Shown: positions 8,332 through 14,926 of the stretch, in pieces | Numbering within the stretch: position 1 is the first letter of the stretch | Layout of the letters: each line of letters opens with the position of its first letter | Source: Methylobacterium gregans | GTDB lineage: Bacteria; Pseudomonadota; Alphaproteobacteria; Rhizobiales; Beijerinckiaceae | Assembly: GCF_022179245.1 (NCBI RefSeq) | Contig: NZ_BPQM01000022.1 | Coordinates: 1-62,587 of the forward strand | Direction of reading: 5' to 3' | Length of the DNA: 62,587 bases | Program-made: the position numbers and the translations under genes | The notes under the pieces: generated by a model | The model's input: the letters and a program-made list of their open reading frames with translations, nothing else | What the model was told of the DNA's origin: nothing | Database searches by the model: none

Positions 8332-8865
8332 ATGGGCGACTCGGATTGGGCGGCGGAGCGGGCGGAGGAATACTGGCGGCTCCACGCGGAGCCCGTGCTC
8401 AAGCGCGTCGTCATCGACGCCTTCCTGTCCGGAACGGCGGCCGTGCCCCCTGCCTTGGCGAACTGGCTGGCTTCGGCGCCCATCGGGCGCGGTGCCGAGG
8501 CTGTCACGCCGCCTCCACCCCCGGAGCCTGCGCAGCAGGTGCCGCCCGGCGCCAAGGAGGTCGCGGCACCGCAAGCCGGTCCTCGGCCCAAGAGGTCCCC
8601 CCGCCCGCTCAAGGGGGTGAGCGCCGCTGCGTACGACCTCGTCAAGCGCGCAGGCAAGCCCCTGACATCCCGGGAGCTGCTCGGACAGCTGAGGGACTGG
8701 GACGGGGGCGAGCGGACCGAGGCGCGCGACAATTCCCTTCTGGCCGCGATGCGGCGGCTTCGCAAGGCCGGTTGGGTCGACTTCGACGGGACGCATTACA
8801 GCCCGTCGGCGAAGAGGCCCCGCAGCAAAGGCAGGTCCGGTCCCGCCGGGCCGGGTCGGGTCTGA
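8332..8865 (+). CDS. hypothetical protein with winged-helix-like C-terminus
   Basis: A 177-aa soluble protein of unknown function. I chose the ATG at 8332 because GGAGG sits eight bases upstream; a GTG at 8308 is also in frame. The N-terminus (DSDWAAERAEEYWRLHAEPVLKRVV) is helical. A Pro/Ala linker (about 60-95) follows. The C-terminal part, VSAAAYDLVKRAGKPLTSRELLGQL..., with LLAAMRRLRKAGWVDFDGTHY, has the layout of a winged helix (three helices and a hairpin). DNA binding is therefore possible but unproven. The next gene starts 147 bp downstream. Confidence 0.6.
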   Translation: MGDSDWAAERAEEYWRLHAEPVLKRVVIDAFLSGTAAVPPALANWLASAPIGRGAEAVTPPPPPEPAQQVPPGAKEVAAPQAGPRPKRSPRPLKGVSAAAYDLVKRAGKPLTSRELLGQLRDWDGGERTEARDNSLLAAMRRLRKAGWVDFDGTHYSPSAKRPRSKGRSGPAGPGRV

Positions 8866-9012
8866 TCGCCCGCCCATGGCAAGGCCAATCCATCGCCTCG
8901 CAGATCGGCTCCCTGCGCAGGAAGGCAGGGCGCTGGCGGAGATCGAGACCCGGCAAGCCCGCGGCCTACCGCCCGTTCGACCATCCAACGCAAACATGGA
9001 CTCGGAGCGCAC

Positions 9013-9759
9013 ATGACCACCTCGTTCGGCGACGCGCGTCGCCTGCACGTCCTGTCTCTCGTCGCCCTGCTCTCGGTCGTGACGCCGCCGCGCAGCCGGG
9101 CCGCCGACGGAACCATGAGCGAGCACGAGATCGCTCCCGGCATGGTCATCCGCGGCCTGGTCACCGCGGCGGGCGCGCGGGCCTTTCGCCTGATCGTGCG
9201 GGGAACGCTCGTTGCCTCCTTGACCGCGAGGGATGGGGCGCCGCCGACCGGGTACTGCCTCGTTGGAGAGTGGTTGTCCGTGCTGGAGGCACTGGCTGCG
9301 CCATGGCGCGCGTTCGCCGGCGAGACCTCGCCGCGGAACTTCGGACCGCCGCGCCGGTCGCATTCCGAGCGCTCACCCTTCGTCGCACGGTTCCCGGCGC
9401 GCCAAGCCCGCCTCACGGGCCCGAAGCTCGTTCGGTTCCTCGCCGAGTGCACCGCTTCCCTAGGAGCGAAGGACTCGATGCGCGGCGATGAGATCGCCCT
9501 CGTCGTCGGCACGCCGGAGACCCGAGTTCGGATCGCGTGCAGCGGTGCCGAACTTCACGTCCTGGTCCATCGAGAGCGGCGCTTGGTCATGGCCGGCACC
9601 CTGTCGCGCCTCGACCTGAGTCGGCCCGGGCGCACGCGCTGCTGCATCGGTCGCCAGTGGCTGCCCGAGTTGTTGGATTGGTTCTGGGCCGTATCCGACG
9701 ATGTCGATCCTGCAGACCTCGTTCGGTTCTGCCAGGGTGCCGCCTCGGATCGGCCCTAG
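9013..9759 (+). CDS. hypothetical protein with possible signal peptide
   Basis: A 248-aa protein I do not recognise. The first 31 residues (LHVLSLVALLSVVTPPRSRAA) could be a signal sequence with an Ala-X-Ala-like site near residue 31. The rest is a mixed alpha/beta sequence with GYCLVGEWLSVLEAL, KLVRFLAECTASLGA and RCCIGRQWLPELLDWFWAVSDDVDP. No catalytic signature is seen. It ends about 300 bp before the convergent toxin-domain gene, with a terminator hairpin in between. Confidence 0.5.
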   Translation: MTTSFGDARRLHVLSLVALLSVVTPPRSRAADGTMSEHEIAPGMVIRGLVTAAGARAFRLIVRGTLVASLTARDGAPPTGYCLVGEWLSVLEALAAPWRAFAGETSPRNFGPPRRSHSERSPFVARFPARQARLTGPKLVRFLAECTASLGAKDSMRGDEIALVVGTPETRVRIACSGAELHVLVHRERRLVMAGTLSRLDLSRPGRTRCCIGRQWLPELLDWFWAVSDDVDPADLVRFCQGAASDRP

Positions 9760-9909
9760 CCGGCGTCGGCCGATGGCGCCGACGCCCGGATGCAGGGCCG
9801 GCCCTCGCCAAGCTTAAGCTCTCGCCTCTCGGGCCGTGACGTGTGCCAGGAAGGAGCGCAGCGTGGGTGTACGGCGGTCCTTGTGCGTTCGAGGCGCATA
9901 CCGCCAACG

Positions 9910-9935
9910 AAAAAGCCCCGCCTGAGCGGAGCTTT
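9910..9935 (-). terminator. intrinsic terminator for the PemK-like gene
   Basis: Read on the minus strand, a 7-bp GC stem (9915-9921 with 9926-9932, loop of four) is followed by five T's. It lies 125 bp beyond the stop of the toxin-domain gene and so most likely ends that transcript; on the plus strand the following T-run is weak. Confidence 0.7.
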
Positions 9936-10059
9936 CGTTTGAGGGGAATACCCGCGGGCAAACCCCGACCTCCGATGGCGAGCATCTTCGGTCAGCTGAA
10001 AAGACGGTGTGACCCGCCTCCAGCGAGTGAGAGGGATATCGCATATCCGCCTCGCCGGG

Positions 10060-10776
10060 TCAATGATCGAGGCCCAGCACGGTTCCGAGGAGCGCTCGGA
10101 TGCCGGCGAGCTCGGCGGGCGAGATGGACGGCAGCGCCGGGCGGCGGTTCACGTTGACCTGCCACAGCCGGACCAGGGAAACGGTATAGATGTGGTCGCA
10201 GACGGCCCAAACCGGGTCGGTCTGGTGGAAGAAGGGATACGTGCCCGGCTCGAACCGGAAATGATGGGTGTTGTTCTCCCGGGGCGGGCTCTTGCTCACC
10301 GGCACCACCGTGCAGCGCCCGGCGGCGCCGGCCGAGCGCGAGGACACGACGATCGCCCGCCGTTCCTTCTGCATCTCCGGCTTCACGAGGTAGGTGAAAT
10401 CGCACATCACGACCCGGCCGGGGCTCGGAGCGTGCGGAACCGGCCGCCTGACCTCGGCCGTGCGGCGCGTGACGACCGAACCTTCCAGCGTCGTCAGGAA
10501 CGCGTCCGCCTTCGCGGCGGCGATGCCGCCGCGAACCAGCGCCGTCTTCAGCTTGGTCCGCTCGTACTGCGCGGTGGCCTTCTCCGACAGGAAGCAGTGG
10601 CGCAACGCGCTGGCCACCGCCTCCGCGGCCTCTTCGGCGAAGCCTCCCTCGCACAGCCGGTCGAGGCAAGCCTCGCCGTCGAAGCGGGTATCGGGATGCC
10701 GGGAAATCTCCATCAATCCGCCGACGGCGAGCGCCTCGCCCTGGGCGAAGCCGAGATCCGTCATGGCCTTGAACAT
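10060..10776 (-). CDS. PemK/MazF-type toxin domain protein with N-terminal extension
   Basis: The C-terminal half (about 119-238) has the PemK/MazF beta-barrel pattern: GRVVMCDFTYLVKPEMQKERRAIVVSS, then TVVPVSKSPP and the late VWAVCDHIYTVSLVRLWQV block. MazF-type proteins are usually ribosome-independent mRNA interferases of about 110 aa. Here roughly 118 extra residues precede the barrel (MFKAMTDLGF start at 10776), helical, without an obvious family. The frame stays open upstream to 11115, so a longer N-terminus is possible. No conventional antitoxin gene is adjacent; the nearest regulator is the XRE gene 396 bp away. The extension might carry the antitoxin function or be a separate domain. 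Confidence 0.65.
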   Translation of the reverse strand: MFKAMTDLGFAQGEALAVGGLMEISRHPDTRFDGEACLDRLCEGGFAEEAAEAVASALRHCFLSEKATAQYERTKLKTALVRGGIAAAKADAFLTTLEGSVVTRRTAEVRRPVPHAPSPGRVVMCDFTYLVKPEMQKERRAIVVSSRSAGAAGRCTVVPVSKSPPRENNTHHFRFEPGTYPFFHQTDPVWAVCDHIYTVSLVRLWQVNVNRRPALPSISPAELAGIRALLGTVLGLDH

Positions 10777-11171
10777 GCGAAAGGCGTGGGGCACCCCGAG
10801 ACAAATGCTCCTGCCGATGGGAAGGCGATGGCGTAGCCCGGGCGACGTCGCGTCGGGCAGGCCGAGGGCGAGCCGATCCGTTCGAAGTCGGCAAACACCT
10901 CGGCCGACGCCGTATCCGCACGCCGGACCATTGTCATCCCACGCCGAAGGGGCCGAGCGCCGCCGGCGCCCGGGCGCCGCGATCATGCCGGGGCCTACCC
11001 GCCGTGGATGCATTCGTTTGAGCGACCAGGCCCGGGGGGGGCGGCACCCGCGCTCGTCATCGAGGCGCCGGGTCCCGCCGCCCGGGCGCGCCGCCTCGGC
11101 CTGGTCCCGGGGCACGTTCCATCCGGCGCCGAGAACGACGGTTCCCGACCTTGCCGCACCGCCCGGCGCGG
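10777..11171. other. spacer upstream of the toxin-domain gene
   Basis: This 395-bp stretch stays open in the same minus-strand frame as the toxin-domain gene up to 11115, but its translation is Arg/Gly/Pro-rich and unconvincing as protein. I treat it as leader or promoter DNA. No repeat or RNA gene is recognised. Confidence 0.4.
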
Positions 11172-11504
11172 CTATTCGTTTTCATTCAAGAGCGCCACCG
11201 CGGCCTCCAGGAGCGCTCGGAACGCGACCGACTGCCGTGCAGCCGCCTCCACGCGCAGCGTCAGGTTCGAGAAAGCCGCGGGATCCTCCGACGGGTGCGC
11301 ACCGATGAACCGAACCGCGGCGAGATGCAGCGCGGGTCTAGGCTTATGTTGCCCTGCCAATAGCTTCGATATGGTCGCCTGGCTCGCGCCGAGGATCTTG
11401 GCAAGGGCAGCCTGCGTAAGCCCGCGCTCTCGACGCACGCGACCGAGGGCAATCGCCAGCGCATGCGCATCCCCGCCGTCAGCCGCCCGCTTGCTTCCGC
11501 TCAT
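11172..11504 (-). CDS. XRE-family HTH regulator
   Basis: A 110-aa DNA-binding protein. The helix-turn-helix spans about residues 17-52: IALGRVRRERGLTQAALAKI, then LGASQATISKLLAGQ. The C-terminal half (LHLAAVRFIGAHPSEDPAAF...) is helical and may dimerise or sense a ligand. It diverges from the seven-gene HhH/QueC-like/FRG operon across a 45-bp gap, the usual arrangement for a local repressor of that operon and of itself. It could instead be an antitoxin for the PemK-like gene downstream on the same strand. Start ATG at 11502-11504; the frame is open upstream, but the family normally begins close to the HTH. Confidence 0.8.
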   Translation of the reverse strand: MSGSKRAADGGDAHALAIALGRVRRERGLTQAALAKILGASQATISKLLAGQHKPRPALHLAAVRFIGAHPSEDPAAFSNLTLRVEAAARQSVAFRALLEAAVALLNENE

Positions 11505-11549
11505 GAAGTCAATAAAATCGAATGATAACGAATAATCAAGGCGCGCAGG
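11505..11549. promoter_or_regulatory. divergent AT-rich promoter region of the XRE gene and operon
   Basis: This 45-bp gap is much more AT-rich than its surroundings and contains CGAAT twice (in CGAATGATAACGAATAATC from 11519). A 14-mer here, AATGATAACGAATA (11521-11534), recurs with one mismatch in inverted orientation at the very end of the XRE gene (about 11173-11186). Both could be XRE operators; this is inference. Confidence 0.5.
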
Positions 11550-12284
11550 ATGCAGGCTCAGACGTCCGGGAGGACGCGGTCGGTCGCGACGATTCCCGCG
11601 GACCCGGAGGCCGAATTGATGCCGGGGGTGCGGTGGGGGCGCCCGGAATGGGTGCCGAGTGCCGCGTTCTGGGCTTTCATGGTCGGTCGGGCCAGCGAGC
11701 CGGTCGACGGGTTCGTGGGGCGGGAGGTCAGCCTGGCCCACGAGATCGGCTTCTGTCTGCTCGGGGGCTACGGCATCACGGCCGAGGTCAACCACGCGGT
11801 CCATCGCGCGCTCGCCGCGGATGGGATCTTCGAGCCGGGCCGTCGTCCCGGGGCCGATGAGATCGAGGCCCTCCTGCGCAGGCCGGTCCGCATCGGCGAA
11901 AGGTCGGTGCGCTACCGCTTCCCGAAGCAGAGGGCGGGCAGGCTCGCCGACGCGCTGACGCTCATCGAGACCGATCCTCCGCCGTCGAGCGACGCCCTGG
12001 CCTTCCGACGCCACCTGATGCGCCTGCCCGGCGTCGGTCCGAAGACCGCCTCGTGGGTCACCCGGAACTGGCTGGGCTCGGACGAGGTCGCCATCCTCGA
12101 CATTCACATCATCCGTGCAGGCCTCCTGATCGGCCTGTTCGAGCGGCCGATCCGCCTCCCGCGGGACTACGAGGCGCTCGAACGGCGCTTCCTGCAGTTC
12201 TGCGTGGCCCTGGACGCGAAGCCGTCGCTGGTCGATGCCGTCATGTGGCGGGCGATGCGCAACATCGGCCGGGGACCGGTTTGA
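11550..12284 (+). CDS. OGG-type HhH-GPD DNA glycosylase homologue
   Basis: A 244-aa helix-hairpin-helix glycosylase of the 8-oxoguanine glycosylase (OGG) type. The hairpin is LPGVGPKTASWVTRNW (159-174). K165 is the predicted Schiff-base lysine, and D184 in AILDIHIIR lies 19 residues later, the same spacing as K249/D268 of human OGG1. Both catalytic residues are thus present. It begins the operon, divergent from the XRE gene, 61 bp before the first small protein. OGG-like proteins also occur as ancillary genes in type IV CBASS beside QueC-like genes, as here. Its substrate may be a modified base or nucleotide rather than 8-oxoG in DNA; that is inference. Confidence 0.8.
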   Translation: MQAQTSGRTRSVATIPADPEAELMPGVRWGRPEWVPSAAFWAFMVGRASEPVDGFVGREVSLAHEIGFCLLGGYGITAEVNHAVHRALAADGIFEPGRRPGADEIEALLRRPVRIGERSVRYRFPKQRAGRLADALTLIETDPPPSSDALAFRRHLMRLPGVGPKTASWVTRNWLGSDEVAILDIHIIRAGLLIGLFERPIRLPRDYEALERRFLQFCVALDAKPSLVDAVMWRAMRNIGRGPV

Positions 12285-12345
12285 CCGGCGACGGCGGAGG
12301 CCGATAAGAAATCAGGTCTCCTTCACCAGTGGCCGGGCAAGCGGG

Positions 12346-12747
12346 ATGTCGGGGGGCAGCAAGAAAAGTTCGGGCCGTCGCCTGGTCGCGCCGGCCGGTG
12401 CAGGGCCGGGCGCGCCGAGCTCGACCGCCGGATCGGAGGGCGGGAATGCGCCGACGGGCTCGCCCTGCGACCTCAGTTACGACGTCGAACTGACCGGGGT
12501 CCGGGCCGACGTCGTCGCCGTCGTGCGCATCGGCGACGTCCTGGACGTCGCGCTGCACAGGGCGGGTGCGTTCGAGACCGCCGTGTGCCGTACCCGCCCC
12601 GCCGGGCAGGTGGTCGGCACGCTGGCGAACGTCGAAGGCCTCGACGAACTTCTCGGTTGCCTGCGCACCCACCACCGCTACGCGGCGACCGTGACGCAGG
12701 TCGGCCGCCTCCTCTGTCGCGTCGCCATCGCACCGGTGCTGGGTTGA
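12346..12747 (+). CDS. small beta-rich protein, copy 1
   Basis: A 133-aa protein of no family I can name. The first 40 residues are a Gly/Ser/Ala-rich, probably disordered tail starting M-S-G-G-S-K-K. The folded part (41-130) carries a pattern shared with the gene at 14573: (C)DL-x-V-x-L-x-GVR, then GDVLDV, (T)AVCRT, VG-x-LA, LLGCL and a final alternating strand. The arrangement faintly recalls small beta-barrel modules such as HIRAN. ATG at 12346 follows a purine-rich GGCAAGCGGG. Its stop overlaps the PfkB-NDT start (TTGA), and the same coupling recurs in copy 2, so each small protein is paired with one fusion enzyme. Confidence 0.75.
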   Translation: MSGGSKKSSGRRLVAPAGAGPGAPSSTAGSEGGNAPTGSPCDLSYDVELTGVRADVVAVVRIGDVLDVALHRAGAFETAVCRTRPAGQVVGTLANVEGLDELLGCLRTHHRYAATVTQVGRLLCRVAIAPVLG

Positions 12748-13928
12748 TCGTCGCCGGAGGGTCCTACCTGGAGATCTGCGAGATCCCGCGCTGGCGCCGG
12801 CTGTTCGGTTCGGGCGGCCGTGCCGCCGCGGCGGTCGGGCAGCTCTCGCCGGGCAGCAGCCTTCACACCTATGCCTTCGCAGGCTGGGCCCGCGACGTCG
12901 AGAGCTCGATGCACGCCTGCGGGGTGACGGCGACGGTAATGCCCATCGCCGAGGAGATCAGCTTCGGCTACTTCCATGCCCTGTCGCCGGCCACGCTGCG
13001 GCCCGGCGTGCCGACGCGACACCCGGCCCTCTCGGTCGACGGGCGGGTCGTGCTGCGTTTCGGCTTCGTGGAGGGCGACGCGGTCGTGTCCGCGGAGCGG
13101 GCGGTCCACGACCCGCAGGGCGACGACGTTGTCCCGTTCCGCGCCAACGGGTCCCGGGCCGAGGCCCTGGCCGTAGTCCTGAACGAGGGGGAGGCGGAGG
13201 GGGCGACGGGCGAGGAGGGGCCGGCCGCAGGCGAGGCCGTTCTCGCCCTGCACGCGGCCGACGTGGTCGTGGTCAAGCGTGGCTGCTCGGGCGCGACCGT
13301 CCACCGGCCTGGTCGCGACCCCGTCGCGGTGCCCGCTTATCGATCCGCCCGCGTGTTCAAGATCGGCTCGGGCGACGTCTTCAGCGCCGCCTTCGCGCAT
13401 CACTGGGGCGAGCGCGGCCTCGACGCCGCGGCGGCGGCCGACCTGGCGTCGCGCGCGGTCCACCATTTCGTCGACACGCGCTCGCTGCCGCTGCCCGCGG
13501 CCGCCGACCTCGCCGACCAGGCGCTCGCACCCGTGGGCGGGGAGCCCGGCCGCGTCTACCTCGCGGCCCCGTTCTTCCACATCGCCCAACGCTGGCTCGT
13601 CGAGGAGGCACGGGACCGGCTGCACGCCCTCGGCGCGTCTGTCTTCTCGCCGTTGCACGACGTGGGCACGGGGGGCGGCGCCGTCGCCCTCGCCACCGCC
13701 GACCTCGCGGGGCTCGACGGCTGCCAAGCCGTGCTCGCCCTGCTCGACGGGGCGGACCCGGGCTCGATCTTCGAGGTTGGACATGCGCGGGCGCGCGGCA
13801 TCCCAGTGGTCGTGCTGGCCGAACGCCTCGACGAGCATCACCTGACCATGCTGGCCGGCACCGGCTGCGAGGTCGTCGACGATTTCGCCTCCGCCCTCTA
13901 TCGGGTCGTGTGGGCCTCGCTGCGATGA
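12744..13928 (+). CDS. PfkB-like kinase fused to nucleoside 2-deoxyribosyltransferase, copy 1
   Basis: A 394-aa two-domain protein. Residues 1-265 form a PfkB/ribokinase-like domain: AGGSYLEICEIP near the start, VVVKRGCSGATVH (176-187), and the anion-hole/catalytic motif KIGSGDVFSAAFAH (206-219) with D211 as base. Residues 270-394 form a nucleoside deoxyribosyltransferase domain: RVYLAAPFF, then ADLAGLDGCQAVLALLDGADPGSIFEVGHA, with D325 and the nucleophile-position Glu E344, and GIPVVVLAE. It could phosphorylate a nucleoside or base ribose and exchange or hydrolyse the glycosidic bond. Start is the TTG at 12744 overlapping the small-protein stop; the open frame upstream is an overlap artefact. 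It overlaps the QueC-like gene by 4 nt. Confidence 0.85.
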   Translation: MIVAGGSYLEICEIPRWRRLFGSGGRAAAAVGQLSPGSSLHTYAFAGWARDVESSMHACGVTATVMPIAEEISFGYFHALSPATLRPGVPTRHPALSVDGRVVLRFGFVEGDAVVSAERAVHDPQGDDVVPFRANGSRAEALAVVLNEGEAEGATGEEGPAAGEAVLALHAADVVVVKRGCSGATVHRPGRDPVAVPAYRSARVFKIGSGDVFSAAFAHHWGERGLDAAAAADLASRAVHHFVDTRSLPLPAAADLADQALAPVGGEPGRVYLAAPFFHIAQRWLVEEARDRLHALGASVFSPLHDVGTGGGAVALATADLAGLDGCQAVLALLDGADPGSIFEVGHARARGIPVVVLAERLDEHHLTMLAGTGCEVVDDFASALYRVVWASLR

Positions 13929-14569
13929 GGGTTCTGCTGTTTTCCGGCGGCCTCGATTCGACCGCCCTCGCTTGGTGGCAGAGGCCGGACGCCTGCCTGT
14001 TCGTCGATTACGGCCAGCGGCCGGCGGCGGGCGAAAGGGCGGCTGCGACGTCCATCGCGGCCGAGTTCGGGCTGCGGCTCGAAACGCTTCAGGTCGACCT
14101 GTCCGGGCTTGGCCTCGGGCCCCTGGCCGGCGGGGAGCCCGCCGCGCTCGCGCGTGCCCCCGAATGGTGGCCCTACCGCAACCAGATCCTGGTCACCCTC
14201 GCAGGCATGCGCTTCGTCGCGGAAGGCCTGTCGGAGATCCTCATCGGAACGGTGGCGACCGATGTCCACGCCGACGGACGCGCCCCATTCCTGCGGACGC
14301 TCGACCGACTGATGCGGCTCCAGGAGGGTGGGGTGCGCGTCGTGGCGCCCGCACGGCACCTGAGCGGGCCGGCCCTTCTCGCGGCGTCCGGCCTTCCCGC
14401 CTCGGCGCTCGGTGCGACATTCTCCTGTCACGTCATGGAATATGCCTGCGGGCAGTGCCGCGGATGCGAGAAGCATCGCGAGACCTTGCGGTCGTTCGGC
14501 CTGCGGTCCGACGTGAAGGCATCCCGCGCGGCCCCGGACCGACCGGACGCGGCGCGGGCGGAGGGTTGA
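13925..14569 (+). CDS. QueC-like PP-loop ATPase
   Basis: A 214-aa homologue of QueC, the enzyme that turns 7-carboxy-7-deazaguanine (CDG) into preQ0 with ATP and ammonia. The PP-loop SGGLDS (7-12), the VDYGQ strand (27-31) and the PYRNQ motif (83-87) are present. Four cysteines of the zinc site are present (C168, C175, C178, C181; the last three as CGQCRGC). No QueD, QueE or QueF lies nearby, so this is not the housekeeping queuosine gene set. QueC-like proteins of type IV CBASS (Cap9) supply a deazaguanine for protein conjugation; a similar role for this one is inference. It overlaps the fusion gene upstream by 4 nt, and the second small protein starts 3 nt downstream. Confidence 0.88.
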   Translation: MRVLLFSGGLDSTALAWWQRPDACLFVDYGQRPAAGERAAATSIAAEFGLRLETLQVDLSGLGLGPLAGGEPAALARAPEWWPYRNQILVTLAGMRFVAEGLSEILIGTVATDVHADGRAPFLRTLDRLMRLQEGGVRVVAPARHLSGPALLAASGLPASALGATFSCHVMEYACGQCRGCEKHRETLRSFGLRSDVKASRAAPDRPDAARAEG

Positions 14570-14572
14570 CGA

Positions 14573-14926
14573 ATGGGCGGAGGGCTCCCACCCAAACGCC
14601 GCCGCATGCCGTACGGCATGGGACAGGTCCGGACAGGGTCCGACGAGTGCGACCTGACCTTCACGGTCGACCTGATCGGTGTCCGCCGCGACGCCACGCG
14701 CGGCCTGCAGGCCGGAGACGTGTTGGAGGTGGACCTCGTGGCCGGCGCGGGCGCCAGCACCGCAGTCTGCCGCACCGCCGACGGGGCGACCGTCGGCGCC
14801 CTCGCCGCGTTCCGCGGCCTCGTGAGCCTGCTCGGCTGCCTCGACCAGGGGGTGCGGTTCGAGGCCCTCATCGAGGATGTCGGCGCGACGCGCTGCACCG
14901 TTACGGTCACGAGGGCCGAGGCGTGA
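14573..14926 (+). CDS. small beta-rich protein, copy 2
   Basis: A 117-aa paralogue of the gene at 12346. After a short basic N-terminus (M-G-G-G-L-P-P-K-R-R-R) the shared core follows: CDLTFTVDLIGVRRDA, GDVLEVDL, TAVCRTADGATVGALAAF, LLGCL and a last strand ending at 114. The position-2 glycine would be exposed after methionine removal. Immediately beside a QueC-like gene this is notable, because type IV CBASS attaches a deazaguanine to an N-terminal glycine. Start ATG has GGAGGG about nine bases upstream. The stop overlaps the second fusion gene (GTGA). Confidence 0.75.
   Translation: MGGGLPPKRRRMPYGMGQVRTGSDECDLTFTVDLIGVRRDATRGLQAGDVLEVDLVAGAGASTAVCRTADGATVGALAAFRGLVSLLGCLDQGVRFEALIEDVGATRCTVTVTRAEA

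Noticed and set aside
12585..12743. N-terminal extension of the first PfkB-NDT fusion
   Set aside because: It overlaps the small protein in another frame. The matching arrangement at 14923 shows that the fusion starts at the stop-start overlap.
13925..14569. Housekeeping queuosine gene queC
   Set aside because: No queD, queE, queF or tgt nearby, and it is embedded with duplicated PfkB-NDT and FRG genes.
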